Shown here: positions 12,142 to 23,485 of the stretch, piece by piece
How positions within the stretch are numbered: position 1 is the stretch's first letter
How the letters are laid out: the number at the start of each line of letters is the position of its first letter
Assembly (NCBI GenBank): GCA_013368325.1
Contig: JAACJK010000164.1
Coordinates: forward strand, 744,001-808,000
Source of the DNA: Ephemerocybe angulata
Taxonomy: Eukaryota > Basidiomycota > Agaricomycetes > Agaricales > Psathyrellaceae
DNA length: 64,000 nucleotides
Direction: 5' to 3'
Made by a program: the position numbers and the translations under genes
The notes under the pieces: generated by a model
Databases searched by the model: none
Told to the model about the DNA's origin: nothing
The model's input: only the letters and a program-made list of their open reading frames with translations

Positions 12142-14067
12142 ATGGCCACTGCACTTTCACGGCCGCGCTCGCTGCCCCAACATCCCTGGCAACATGCAAC
12201 CACCGCACCAAAGAGCTCGTCGCCCCACGGCCATTCGCCGTCGTCGTCGTCGACGAACAGTCTGAGCTCGTCGAGCACACCCACCAACACCGCCAGTCTC
12301 CGTCTCTCTCCACCTCCCTCAGCCCTGCCGCTCTCAGCGCGCAAGATCCGTTTCGCGCCCCTCCCCGACCCGAGACGCTCAGTGCTCATCACCGACGACG
12401 GCGAGGAACTCCCAATACCGAACGGCGACAACGAGAACCAAATCTCATCATGCCCACCGTCTCCCGCAGTCTACGCGGTGGACGCACCGAACCATGACAT
12501 CTCCAGTCTTAGCAGCTTGGCCTCGTCTTCGAAGCGACACAGCGACTCCACCGAACCCTCAGCGTCAGGCTCCACCACGCCAGCCTCCATGACCAACACC
12601 ACCAACAGTGAGGCCTCGGGTTCCGAGCCCGCGTCGCCTGCATCTATCCCTATCTGTCTACCTCCACCTCTCCCCGCCGTCAAGGCCCCGTCTGCCCCTG
12701 TCGCGCCACCACCAACGTCCGGATGGCCAAAGTCCAAGGGTCTCTCCTTCTTCCGCTCACTCAAGCCTCGTTCATCAAGGTCCTCCTCCTCCGGCTCCTC
12801 ACACACACTCACCCCCACAAGCTCGATCGATCCCAACAAGGAGTCGGCCCGCAAAGGGATCACCACCGAGGAGATCCTCACACTTGGCACTATCAACCTC
12901 TTCCGCACCTCATCTCGCGAAAGCACTGGCGACGGCTGGAATCTCACGCGCTGGTCAAGCGCGTCAAGTGCTGGCCCATCCTCCAACAACGGCCCCGCAC
13001 GCAACTTCGGCGTGCCCCTCACACGGACACAAAGCACCCAATCCTACAAATCCAAGACACCGTCGCTCCTATCAGGCCTTCGGTATTCCTCCGCTACGAC
13101 CCCTAAACCCGCGAAGCAAAAGCAGAAGCAAGCCCCTAATCGGAAAGGAACCCGCATGCTTAATGGCCGAGTGTATGGAGGTAAGCGCGATCCCAACGCA
13201 AATCCCTTCGCCAACGCCAGAGACGAGGAGCCCAAGTTTGTCGAGTGGGGCTACGGTGGAATGGGAAGTGTCAAAGGGGCGACGAGCGCTGGTGTGACCG
13301 GGGCTGGGTGGGAGAAGCTCGGCGGACAGCCCGACGACGATCTCGAGGACTCAACGGGCATGGCTTGGATCAAGAAGCGCAGGGAGGCTAGAGAGCAGAA
13401 GGCGCGAGAGGAGCAGGAAGCGAAGGAGAAGGCGGAGAAGGAAGCTTTGGAATCCTCGGTGACGGAGACTGAAGATGTAGAAAAGGCTTCGAGCGAAGCC
13501 AACGGAGTCGACGAAGTCGCTCAAGTCGATGTCCCTGCTACCCTATCTGCCGCCTCGACTCTTGCTACCATTACCGAATCGGCACAGCCTACGCCGACAG
13601 CAAGCACCGCTGATATCACCGCTCCTTCTTTGGCGCCAAAACTGTCCTCCCTTTCCATTACGTCTCGTGAGGCACCTTCTCTTCCTTCGACACCCTCTAT
13701 CCCTGCTACTTCGCCCTCAAGAGACATCCCTTCGCCGCTTTCCAGCAGCAATACTTCGGAGGACGGCCATGTGTTCGAGACAATGGCGATCCCGATGTCT
13801 CGGCCTCACCATCATCGTTCACGAAGCGCGTCGACTGCCACCTTCCCGCACGTCGTCGAATTGGATACTAGTGGGCCGAACGTCGAGTTGGCGAAACTGG
13901 AGAGCGAGAGCGAGTCGGATTCGGAGACATCCTCAGAATCTGATCGGGAGGAGAGTGATGATGAGGATGAAGAGGACGAGGAAGAGGAAGAGCGGCGAAG
14001 GAAGATGGTCATTGGTGCTGGAATGGAGAAAGTGAGTCGCCATCGTGCTGAGGTCGAGGAGGCATGA
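12142..14067 (+). CDS. Ser/Pro-rich hypothetical protein with acidic tail (fungal-specific type)
   Basis: A 641-codon single exon, one of the few uninterrupted genes in the window. The N-terminal 240 residues are low-complexity Ser/Pro/Thr. Short well-ordered islands follow: EEILTLGTINLFR near residue 243, RMLNGRVYGGKRDPNANPF near 340 and PKFVEWGYGGMGSVKG near 365. A charged helical stretch rich in Arg/Glu/Lys lies at about 410-440, then more low complexity, and an acidic run (SDDEDEEDEEEEE) near 605. The islands look like conserved motifs of a basidiomycete-restricted protein, but I cannot name a family or function. No signal peptide or membrane segment is visible. The start is the first ATG after a pyrimidine-rich leader (ctctcaccaacgcccccctcg). 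A regulatory or scaffold role is only a guess from composition. Confidence 0.8.
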   Translation: MATALSRPRSLPQHPWQHATTAPKSSSPHGHSPSSSSTNSLSSSSTPTNTASLRLSPPPSALPLSARKIRFAPLPDPRRSVLITDDGEELPIPNGDNENQISSCPPSPAVYAVDAPNHDISSLSSLASSSKRHSDSTEPSASGSTTPASMTNTTNSEASGSEPASPASIPICLPPPLPAVKAPSAPVAPPPTSGWPKSKGLSFFRSLKPRSSRSSSSGSSHTLTPTSSIDPNKESARKGITTEEILTLGTINLFRTSSRESTGDGWNLTRWSSASSAGPSSNNGPARNFGVPLTRTQSTQSYKSKTPSLLSGLRYSSATTPKPAKQKQKQAPNRKGTRMLNGRVYGGKRDPNANPFANARDEEPKFVEWGYGGMGSVKGATSAGVTGAGWEKLGGQPDDDLEDSTGMAWIKKRREAREQKAREEQEAKEKAEKEALESSVTETEDVEKASSEANGVDEVAQVDVPATLSAASTLATITESAQPTPTASTADITAPSLAPKLSSLSITSREAPSLPSTPSIPATSPSRDIPSPLSSSNTSEDGHVFETMAIPMSRPHHHRSRSASTATFPHVVELDTSGPNVELAKLESESESDSETSSESDREESDDEDEEDEEEEERRRKMVIGAGMEKVSRHRAEVEEA

Positions 14068-16016
14068 GAGTTCAAGGACGAGAGCTGTCGAGGGGCGATG
14101 GGTGTAGCGTTGCGGGTGTGGAAGTGGGGGAAGTAGTTTCGCGTGTCGGTCTTGTCAAGATATACCAGTTGTGGTTGGTTGGCGTTCCTTCGGGAGGTGG
14201 ATGGCGTTATTGGAGTGGATGGCGAATTCTCGAGCTGTATTCAGGAGCTGCACTATCTGGAACTTGCGTGTATGTTTGACATGACGGGCAAGTGGGCTTG
14301 GTGGCAGCTATTGGATGGTGAGTCTCTTGGTACGGTGGCGACAGAAAACGGCGGCTGATTGGGGCAATTTTTCAGGTCTTGGAGAATCGCGCGAGCATGC
14401 TTTTATATGCGCCATGCCAGTACTTCGGTCTGTCGACCGTTTCCCTGGCCTTGGCTTTTTTTCTTGGGTTGTTTTGCTTCTATGAGACGAAGGCGAGGCT
14501 ATTTAGGTAACCTCGAGGCTTGGCGGGGCTTGGATGTTTGTCGCTTCATACACTCTGCCTGCCTTCCTCGGTATGGTTCACCTCGCTCCTCGTTGCTGTG
14601 TTTCTCTTCATTTCGACTTTCTTTCTCTTGGCGCTGGGCTTGGATGCCCGCCCAGTACGTGTTCATACAATGTGTGGAGACGGACATTATCACCTTTTGT
14701 GGTTGTACTATAGACGGGGGAGCTTCTTCGACTCCTTGGATTTCATGCATATACCACTCGTGTACTTGCGTCATACCTTTTTATTCTTTATGTTGGATTA
14801 TATTGGGCATTTTTGTAACTCATCACTCTCCCCCTCCCTCCCTACTCTTTTCTTTTCTCTTTCATTTTGGATTCAAGACGGGCGGCTGTCCACTTGGTGT
14901 AAATTTAGTAGAATATTCGGCTTGATGCCTCCTTGGCATGACTGGTGGGGTCGGTTTCTCGGGTCACTGCTCTTCGGTACGCTTCGTTGTCGTCTTCTCG
15001 AGCTTTACTCGGAATCTAATCGTCTTCTTTCATCCGTAGATCCAGGAAAGACTAGTCAATCGTCTCCTTCTGGTCCACCCGGGGCAGCTAGTGAACTTCT
15101 CGCGCACTGCGGTTGTCATTATACCATATACCTTACTATTCCTGGTCACGGACTCTGTGCGATTTGAATCTAGTCGCTTCACATTCATACATACTCACCA
15201 TCTTTGTCCTCGATTTTTCATCTCCATGCTTCATTACGATTCATACCACCCCCGTGTTCTCTTGGTTCTATCATTTTCGCATACATCCGATTTGCAACCG
15301 CGTCTCTTCTATCCTATCCCTGTCACGGTGTTCCACCTGTCCATACATCCATATGGTACGGTTTCTGCTCGTCTCTTTTGTTTCATAAATTATTCGCCTG
15401 TGCGATCTCCACCCCTCTGCATCTCTCTCCCTTCTCCCACATGTACATTCTTGACCGTCTGTCTCCCCCTCGTACCTTACTGTGTTTGTTGCATTATCGC
15501 TCTCCCCTCTCATGGATTGACGTCCCTCTAGTGTACTCGACTTGCTATAGACCATTATTCTCTGCTAAGCGGCGCGATGACTGAGAGGGATGTTCCAGCG
15601 CTCAGCGCCTTGGCGCCAGCGGCCAGCGCTTGATGACTCTGCATCCCGTGATTCGGCGGTGGCACTTACACATCAACTGACTGTTCAATCCTCTCCTTGA
15701 CAAAAGCTGAAACGATTTCTTGCTTCTCGGTGCAGTTGTGAATCCGGTATGGGCCCTATCTCGCGCATCGAGGTACTTCGCATGGAGATTTGCTGATTCT
15801 CTTTAGGCTTTGTGCTGTTCTTTGCTGGGACCTCCGTAGATTGCTTACCAACGAAGAACAAGTGACCGTGTTTCCCGAAGTCCACCTGAAGACGCAATTG
15901 GTCACAAGCTTTGTGATATCGATAGGACGGTTGGTCAACTTTTGCCAATCCACCGGCGACATTGCGTTCCGTATATAATACATCCCGGCCGCCTTCCCCC
16001 CTCGTCTTCTTTAGAA
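14068..16016. other. Intergenic: 3' flank of the Ser/Pro-rich gene and glutathione reductase promoter
   Basis: The first kilobase is T-rich and pyrimidine-rich on the plus strand, as expected of a 3' untranslated region. Open frames there are long only because they encode Phe/Leu/Ser/Cys runs and show no family features. A GC-rich patch with inverted gcgcc/ggcgc motifs lies at about 15596-15630. A TATA-like element (gtatataata) at 15971-15980 probably belongs to glutathione reductase. No gene is claimed. Confidence 0.5.
15971..15980 (+). promoter_or_regulatory. TATA-like element of the glutathione reductase gene
   Basis: The sequence gtatataata is followed 40-60 bases later by a pyrimidine-rich stretch, a usual fungal transcription start context. 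If used, the transcript would begin near 16000 and carry a 330-nt leader before the first in-frame ATG at 16333. Confidence 0.35.
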
Positions 16017-16332
16017 CTGGCGTCTTCTACCGTCTTCAACCCGCTCCTCTCCACGTTGAGATCTCGAGTCCTGCCCTCGAAGCTCCCAAGACACCAGTGT
16101 TATAGATACTTTGCCTCGAAGAGCAAGATATCGTCAACTTTAAGCACCCGGAAGGTTTCCGAAGCTACGAGTAGCAGCATTTCGACCCCCAGCCAACGCC
16201 TCGATCGCGTACGTCGAGCTTCCTCTCTTGGCCCATCGCTTGACCGGATGGCGTATTGACGAACCGGCTTCCTTCCTTGTCCCTTCTTACCTCTAGATTT
16301 ATCGCACCTTTGCAACCTCAGCAACATCCAAT
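16017..16332 (+). other. Possible non-AUG mitochondrial leader of glutathione reductase
   Basis: Upstream of the ATG at 16333 the frame stays open back to the splice acceptor cttacctctag ending at 16296 (codons IYRTFATSATSN). A donor gtacgt at 16209 joins it, in phase 0, to a stop-free segment rich in Arg/Ser/Leu and poor in acidic residues (for example LPRHQCYRYFASKSK). This has the composition of a mitochondrial presequence. No ATG occurs in that frame. CTG at 16017-16019, with purine at -3 and G at +4, is a candidate near-cognate start and would add 76 residues. The splice sites and frame are seen directly; use as a leader is inferred. Confidence 0.4.
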
Positions 16333-18169
16333 ATGCCTCCCATCTTCAAAGGACCTACGACCGAGAAGTATGACTACATTGTCATCGGAGGAGGAAGTGG
16401 AGGATCGGGAACTGCAGTACGTCGTTGCTTGGTCACAGTTACTTCTGCTTCTCGGCCAATGCTCATGGCGGGATTCAGCGACGTGCTGCCTCGTACGGAA
16501 AGAAGGTCGCTATCGTAGAAGCGAGCTCCCACCCCGGAGGAACCTGTGTCAACGTTGGTGCGTATACATCAAATGCAGATAGGCGCTCATGAGCTGATGA
16601 TCCCTCACAGGATGTGTCCCGAAAAAGGCGAGTTAACAACATGGTCCATTTCCATGAAAGCATGTCCTAACTGTCGACTATAGATTATGTGGGCAGCCGC
16701 CGACCTCCAAGACCGCTTCCGCCACCACGCCTCGGGATACAAGTTCACCGACGTCGGCAACCCCACCTTCGACTGGAAAGCCTTCAAGCCGCAGCGCGAC
16801 GCCTACATCCGCCGCCTCAACGGTATCTACGAGACCAACTGGGCAAAGGAGGGCATCGAGTACCACGAGGGCTACGGCAAGCTCACCTCGCCCACCACCG
16901 TCGAGATCACGCGCCCCGACGGGCAGACCTACACTCTCTCAGGAGAGCACATCTCCATCGCCGTCGGAGGCACGCCCACGATCCCCGCCGAAGAGGAGAT
17001 CCCGGGCGCGTCGCTGGGCACGGACTCGGATGGTTTCTTCGACTTCGCTGAGCAGCCTAAGCGCGTCGCGGTCGTCGGCGCTGGCTACATCGCGGTTGAG
17101 CTGGCCGGTATCCTCAATGCCCTGGGCAGCGAGACCCACCTGCTCATCCGTGGCGAGACTGTGCTGAGGACTTTTGATCCTACGATCCAGGAGACCTTGA
17201 CGCCGTGGTTGGAGAAGACGGGCGTGAACCTGCACAAGGGGACCCACGTCACCCGCGTCGATGGCGCGAAGGGGCAGACTCTTACCATCTCCACGGACAA
17301 GGGCGAGAAGATCGAGGTCGACACGCTCATTTGGGCTATTGGGCGTCACCCCAAGACCCAGAATATCGGCCTGGAGAGCGCGGGCGTCAAGACCGACAGC
17401 AAGGGCGACATCATCGTCGACAAGTACCAGAACACGAACGTCAAGAACATCTACGCGATCGGCGACGTCTCGGGCAAGTGGCTTTTGACGCCCGTGGCCA
17501 TTGCTGCTGGACGGAAGCTCGCGAACCGGCTGTTCGGTCCTGAGAGTCTGAAGGATGATTACCTGGACTACGACAACATCGCGACTGTTGTCTTCTCGTG
17601 AGTAGAGTTGCCTTATTCTGCATGCGAGAGACATGGATGTTGATTCGGGACCTTCCTTCCAGGCATCCTCCGATCGGTACGGTGGGTCTTACGGAACCCC
17701 AAGCCCGCAAGCAGTATGGCGACGATGCCATTAAGATCTGTAAGTCTTCTACCATTCAATGGCTGGTCGGACCGAGGCTGAACCGAGGCTCTTATAGACA
17801 AGACTTCTTTCAAGTCTCTGTACTTCTCGCAGGTGGCTGAGGAGCACAAGGAGCCTACGATGTACAAGCTCGTTGTGGCTGGGCCTGAGGAGAAGGTGGT
17901 CGGTATCCACATGCTCGGTCAGGGAAGTGACGAGGCCTTGCAGGGCTTTGCCGTCGCAGTGAAAATGGGAGGTGCGTGTATACGGGCCAAGCATTCAGAC
18001 GTTTGATTAACTCTGTCGCATTAACCGTTTGCAGCTACCAAGAAAGACTTGGACGATACCGTGGCTATTCACCCTACTTCTGCGGAAGGTAAGCTTGCTT
18101 CTTGCTGTGCTGTGCGGCGAGGAGGTGGCTGACGAACGTTCATTCGCAGAACTCGTTACCCTTCGTTAA
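16333..18169 (+). CDS. Glutathione reductase
   Basis: NADPH-dependent FAD disulfide reductase that regenerates GSH from GSSG. Eight exons (16333-16416, 16479-16557, 16611-16627, 16684-17597, 17663-17739, 17798-17971, 18035-18088, 18150-18169) give 472 codons, the normal length. The FAD-binding glycine motif is YIVIGGGSGGSGTA, the redox-active disulfide GGTCVNVGCVPKK, and the NADPH Rossmann motif VAVVGAGYIAVELAGIL. The catalytic histidine lies in HPTSAEELVTLR at the C-terminus, as in all glutathione reductases. Exon 3 is only 17 nt and encodes the second cysteine and CVPKK. The following intron has a GC donor (aag|gcgagt), and no GT alternative keeps the frame. The AUG-initiated form is cytosolic; see the separate upstream leader. 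It complements catalase in peroxide defence, but the two genes are not linked in any obvious way. Confidence 0.96.
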
Positions 18170-21100
18170 GGCATGGTCTCTGCTTATCGCGCGTCGGGAC
18201 TACATGGAACTTACATTAATATCTGCACCGAGTCAATGGAAGGATTTGTAAAACACTGGCTGGAGACAGCGTGCAGCGAAGACTAGACCAGCTTAGGCCA
18301 TTATATCCTCGCTAACGACACGACGGTAGGGATTGTATCGATGAATCAGGAGCCTCTGCGGCGTGTCGCAGGTCATCCGCCCTGACTGTCCCGCGAAACA
18401 TGATGCCTTCTATCTCGAGCTCACACTGGGGTACTAGGGCTACCTGCCTTAGGGTCTGCGCAGTGACTTCATTATGCTGCATCGCTGATCGTGTGGGTAC
18501 TAGGATTGCTTTTGCTTCACATCCCTCGATCGTGTGCGCAACTCGCTGATCGTTTGTGACTGCCTAGAACAAGCTTTGAAGTGTTTGGGACCTGTGGGTG
18601 GGTATCCATCTCAACACACTGCGCACTGCGTCCGTCGGATCTCGAGAGGCTATTGTCTGCATTGCGGGGCAGGGCGTGGGACGCCCACCGCATTTTGCCT
18701 GAGGATCCCAAAGGCAAACTAACCATGTTTGACCTGCATTGCGCAAGGACTCCTTCCCTGCTGGAAATGAAACCCTTGCTCCTCACCGCTCACTCAACCT
18801 ATTCAAAAGTGGGTCTCCCTTCCCCTCGGTGCGTCATCTGCATCATGGCGGAGACTCTTCAGATATTCACTTCCTAATGCGCAGGCAACTTGAAGAGAAC
18901 ACTGTGCTGCGCAGGTCAAGAACGTGGGTCCTTGTTCGTCATGCTATGCTTCTGTTGCGCTGGAAGTGCCACAGCCAGTTCTATCTTTATCCTCCCATGA
19001 CCACCCGCCAAGGGGTAAGCTATTTTGGCCATTAGAGAGGCGCCCATAGCCCGTGGCCGTGTCTCTCGCTAATCTTTTCTACGCGGAAGCAGCGCCGTAA
19101 ACGTCGCGAAATCTGCGCACTGGGCAATGCTGGGCCATCCCGCCGTACCCCCGATATGAGATTGCGCTGGTCCTATAATATCGATTTTTATTAGTATGCA
19201 GGATCAAGCGCCCACCAGCACCTTCGAGAACGATCGTGTGACCTCTCCGACTTTCATTATACTCTCCATGTCCAGGTCAAAGAGACTCGATCAGCATAGC
19301 CCGTGTCGTCGTCTAACGGACCCAAAGGAAGCCAGAGTGACGGAGGGAGAGAAGCACAAGTCTGTCAGTCAAGAAAACAGGCTTGGGACCTGCTTGGCAT
19401 TACGACTCGGGAGGGGACAAAATCCGTTTCGATATGGAAGGAGGACCACGGACACCGTGTCATCTCTTACTTCCCGGCGAGCTGTTTAGTATGGGCTGCT
19501 TATGTACGAGTCAGTCAAATCAGTCTCTTTGACTTGTGAAGACAAAACAGATGTTTGTATCACCGGTTGACCGGGGGTGGTACGAAGGCTTTTTCTGATT
19601 CACTCATCCATCATGTACTTGGAAGTGACGCGTACCTCTCGTTGGCTATTGTGCTTACAGGATATGTGGTCCGTCCTCTTGCTTGGCTCCTGCGGATAGA
19701 TGATGAACCCCGTAAATAGTCGCTGTACTTATCGTAATCTAATCAGCTCAGTCGGCCCAGCGCGCCTAGCCCGGCGATAATTAGCGCTCGGGATATCCCA
19801 CATCACCGATAGCCCATATCTACCCTCATTACTTCAGGCTGCCTCCAGGAGCGGCATCTTCCAAGCGAGCACTCAGGGTTGCATCCTCGCAGGACGGCAC
19901 ACTTAGACCGCAATGCACTCAGTGAGAATGGGTCATTACAGCAGCAGGATGGCGACAGACATCACTATCGATACACTCTTCCAATCGATGATTGTATTGA
20001 GCGGGTCAACTGACCTCTTTGACGTTGTGTGCATGCGTACTCGCACCGGAGAGATAGGAAGAGAAAGAACATGAGAAGGCTACGCGAGAACGTCCGAGGT
20101 ATTTCTGTATCGAGAGAAAGGCACTCCGAGTACGAATAGGGAGCGCAAAGCAATTTGCGGGAAGGGCTGGCCTGCTTTGCCCTGTTCCGGTCTGATGGGT
20201 GAAGGTGCCATATGTTGGGCATACGATCTGCCTGCCACCATGGAGCAGCATTGTAGATAAGCAACGCACCTGAGGCCCTTGTGACACTAGGAACGCCATA
20301 CGGCGCCATAACGTTGGAAAAGTTCAGGCCATTGAATATCAAAGCAACTCGAGTAGGTCAATCAGATTTGGAGAAGACGACTTGCTCGGCGCTGCAAAAA
20401 TAGGTTCTGGACCGGGGGTGGCGCATGGCTTAAATCCTCGACTCTCGTTCCTACGTCACCCCAAAACCACCCACGCTCCGGCCCACCCTCCCAGTCCTCC
20501 TCGCAAATCACTGTGCTCGCTGATAAACGGACTGCAACTTCACAACATCACCATGCTTGGCAAGTTTCCTAATGGTGTGTTGCGGGTACCAATGAACCAA
20601 TGAAAGAGGTCCCGTCCAGCTTCGATCTCCTTCACATCGAGCACTTCACGACCAAACCTGGACGTTTCACAGGGTCTGATACTTACTCGGAGTCGTCCTG
20701 TAGCTGCCACAGATTGACCCAATACGGTCGCCAAACACCCTGAAAAAGATCAAGGTCGATCTCAAACTAAAGCCGAGCTCCACGCAAGGCGCCAACCAGG
20801 AGGACGAGCAAAGCATTCACTCTGTAATTATTAGTACACACATATACAACTGTACTGATCGGCATAAAAGGCGTTAAAAATAAGCGACAGCTTCCCGTCT
20901 CTAAAAGCCTGGTCAGCACAACACTTCAGATACAAAATCAATGTGCTGACCTAACAGGAAGCCTGCAGGATGTGAAGGAGAGCTCCCGCAATGAACTTGC
21001 GAACGAGAGATAGCTGATATAATCCTTGATAATGTCGTCGAGCAGTGCTACATCTCCTCTGCCGGACGGTATATTCTGTCTCTGTCTCATGATCGACACC

Positions 21101-21202
21101 CCCTCCCAAGCCTCCCCCGCAACCCCGCACCTCTTCCAACACCCGCGCCCCACCCGACGTACCCTTGTGGGATGGGGCTCCTATCTGGAGCCAACAGAAC
21201 CG
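18170..21202. other. 3-kb intergenic region between glutathione reductase and eRF1
   Basis: This lies between two convergent genes. All open frames are under 130 codons, on both strands, without recognisable domains. A D-arm-like string (cagctcagtcgg) near 19745 is not followed by a tRNA T-arm. No repeats longer than a few dozen bases stand out by eye. Confidence 0.5.
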
Positions 21203-22758
21203 TCAGAGAGGGTCGTCGTCCGAGTAGAATTCGTCGTCGTCTTCGTCAACCGACGCCATGGTGTTAAAGTCGACCTTGTAACGAAGCAGACCGCCGATGC
21301 CACCGAAGCCCTTGACGAACTGCGCGCCCTCCTGCGACTTGTTGGTGATAAACTCGAGGTTGGCACCGAAGTCCTTGTACTTCTCGGCGAACCACTCGAG
21401 AAGCGCCTGGGACTCCGCCGACTGCTCCATCTCCAAGCCAGTCGACTTGTCCATGAACCTTTCCCTGTCCTTCTCCTGTTCCTTGTTCGCGTAGACAAGA
21501 ACCTCCTCTGTAAAATGGTTGTTAGCTTTATTGTAAGTGATTTAAATACGACCGGTGCAAACTGACCTCCAGCAGCGTTTCGAAGGGTATATCGGGTAAT
21601 ATCCAAGTTCTCCCAAACAATCAGGGTCTCGACAGCACCGAGCTCGAGAGCCTTCAAGGTATCGTCGATACCGAAGCAGTACTTTCCGGTATCCTGGCTG
21701 ATCTCGTCGAAGTACTTTTGGATCAGTTTCTTCTCCTGGACGAACTTGACGTTGGAGAGCGATTCAGCAGACAGCTCGATAGCCTGGTTGAAGCCGTTCT
21801 CTCCTCCGTAGCTGACATCGACGACCTTGATGATCTTGGCGACGAGACGACCATCGAACATATCACTCTGACTGAGCTCCGTCTTGAAGTCGGCGCTACC
21901 AGCGAGGACGAGACCGGTAACGTTGACCTTGTCGTTGGTGATGAAGTGCTGCACCGCGTGCTCGGCGACCTTGCGGACGTAGTTGTGGCGCTTCTCGTCT
22001 CGCAAACGCGAGAAACGCAGGGCGGACTGACCACCACGGCCGTGCTTCTTGGGGAGGTCGACGGTGAACTTGTGGATGATTTCACGAGTGTTTCCGGCGA
22101 GGACACCGAAGAGCGTGCCGTTACCGTCCATGACGATGAATCCGAATCGGGAGTCGGATTCGAGGAGTTCGGAGAGCGCCTCTGTGTGGAATTTGTTGTC
22201 GCAGAGGTAGAGGGACCTGCAGAACATAAGATCGGGGTTTGCGGGGACAGATTTCAACGGACGTACGTGTTGATAGGCTTATGGGGCTCGAAATCGAAAG
22301 ACACCTTCTTTTCTTTTCCTTCGTCGGTCAAGATGGTACCGACGAAAAGCACCAGTCCATTTGTCGGCACTCGGTTGTACAGTTTTAAGCGCTGCTGGGT
22401 ACTGGTGATAGCGGCGAGCACAGAAAGCCGATTGACACGAGACTTGATGTTAGATGCCGTTCCGTATTCCTGAGTCAACATCGCAGAGATTTGGGAAATT
22501 TGCGACTATGTCATAAAATATCGATCAGCACGTCGCCTCTCGACAACCTCCCCAATCTACGAGCTCTACACACCTTTGGGGGGATGATAAGACTGATCAT
22601 GGATGTTCCAGCACTGCTCGGTGGGTTAGCAAGAATATCGCCAGGCGTAAATCCAGTTCTGCTCACCCCCTGGCAGAGTCAAGGCTCTTGATGAGCTTCT
22701 TGATTTTCCACATCTGGATGTTCTGCTCAGCGGCATCGGGGGGCTGATTTTGACTCAT
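21203..22758 (-). CDS. SUP45: Eukaryotic peptide chain release factor eRF1
   Basis: Recognises all three stop codons in the ribosomal A site and triggers peptidyl-tRNA hydrolysis with eRF3. Five exons (22758-22667, 22613-22574, 22505-22267, 22216-21567, 21507-21203) give 441 codons, as in other fungi. The stop-codon motif [12 protein letters not shown] and the YLCDNKF motif are in domain 1. The hydrolysis-triggering GGQ loop is in [15 protein letters not shown], and the acidic C-terminal tail ([14 protein letters not shown]) is typical. Exon 2 is only 40 nt ([12 protein letters not shown]). The residue before GTS is Gly where many orthologues have Asn, a minor change next to the splice junction. 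The start at 22758 gives the expected [18 protein letters not shown] beginning. A 26-nt motif shared with the cloverleaf element lies about 240 bases upstream. Confidence 0.96.
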
Positions 22759-23485
22759 CGTGGGCGGCGACGGTGTGTGCTTTCTACAAAGCCCTTGCAG
22801 CTACCGGGGTGTGCGACGAGGATGCGACGACGAGCACGGCGTTAAGATCGATCATGGCCCAAGGCCCGGCAAAGCAATTTTGATTGTGTTTGTACTTGTG
22901 TAAATCTAAAGCTGTTCCTCCTCGTTCCGCGCCTCAACTGGCGCTGTAGATTCGGAGCAAGCCCTCTTGCTCGGGCCGGACTTGGGCCGGACTTCCTTCG
23001 AAGAAGGGACTTGGGACAAGATCACGATTTGAGGGGAGACATTCTACGCTGCGTCCTTCTACGCTCTTTCACTCAATCTGTCCAGAATTTGGCAGACAAC
23101 TTAAGGAGATGTCAGAAAATAGTTCTATCTACTTTTTATATATTTCACTCAAGTAATTATGCCAGGGAAGTACCAACCGTGTGAGACAGGTAACTTTTGA
23201 TATATTCTCCCATCCCTTCCGCAAAAACGCAGGTACAGCAACGAAACTTCGGTTTATGGGTTCAGTATAGAGGTCAACGAGGTCTACCAAGTTACAGCTC
23301 TCTCGGAGCATTGGGTATTTTACTATGGCCTATGCTCCTGAGACCATGCCCGGCGTAAGTGGCTGTGCCGTCGCGATCAGCCTCATTAGGGGCTTCCGAG
23401 ACATCGACGATGCCCGTCTCAAAGATGTTCCTGTAGAGGCTACGTGCGCGGAATGAGAAGAAATTTTTATTGAACTTGTACCACT
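22759..23485. other. Divergent intergenic region: eRF1 and small-gene promoters, related repeat motif
   Basis: The space separates eRF1 (minus) from the small gene at 23486 (plus), so both promoters are expected here. It contains the 26-nt segment 22995-23020, which matches one arm of the cloverleaf at 24423-24448 with a single mismatch on the opposite strand. Next to it are a perfect hairpin gagcaag-ccct-cttgctc (22955-22972) and a direct repeat of gggccggactt (from 22973). Confidence 0.5.
22955..23020 (-). repeat. Second copy of a structured repeat related to the cloverleaf element
   Basis: Read on the minus strand, 23020-22995 differs from plus-strand 24423-24448 by one base in 26. The similarity continues outward with a two-base gap (gtgatcttgtc against gtgacatcttgtc). 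The rest does not match, but it also contains a 7-bp hairpin with a 4-base loop. This suggests a small repeat family in the genome. Confidence 0.5.

Noticed and set aside
14359..14925. 188-codon open frame after the Ser/Pro-rich gene
   Set aside because: Phe/Leu/Cys/Trp-rich composition arises from a pyrimidine-rich 3' flank. It overlaps other frames of equal length and has no motifs.
19735..19800. tRNA-like D-arm string (cagctcagtcgg)
   Set aside because: No T-arm motif (GGTTCGANTCC-type) or acceptor pairing follows within tRNA distance.
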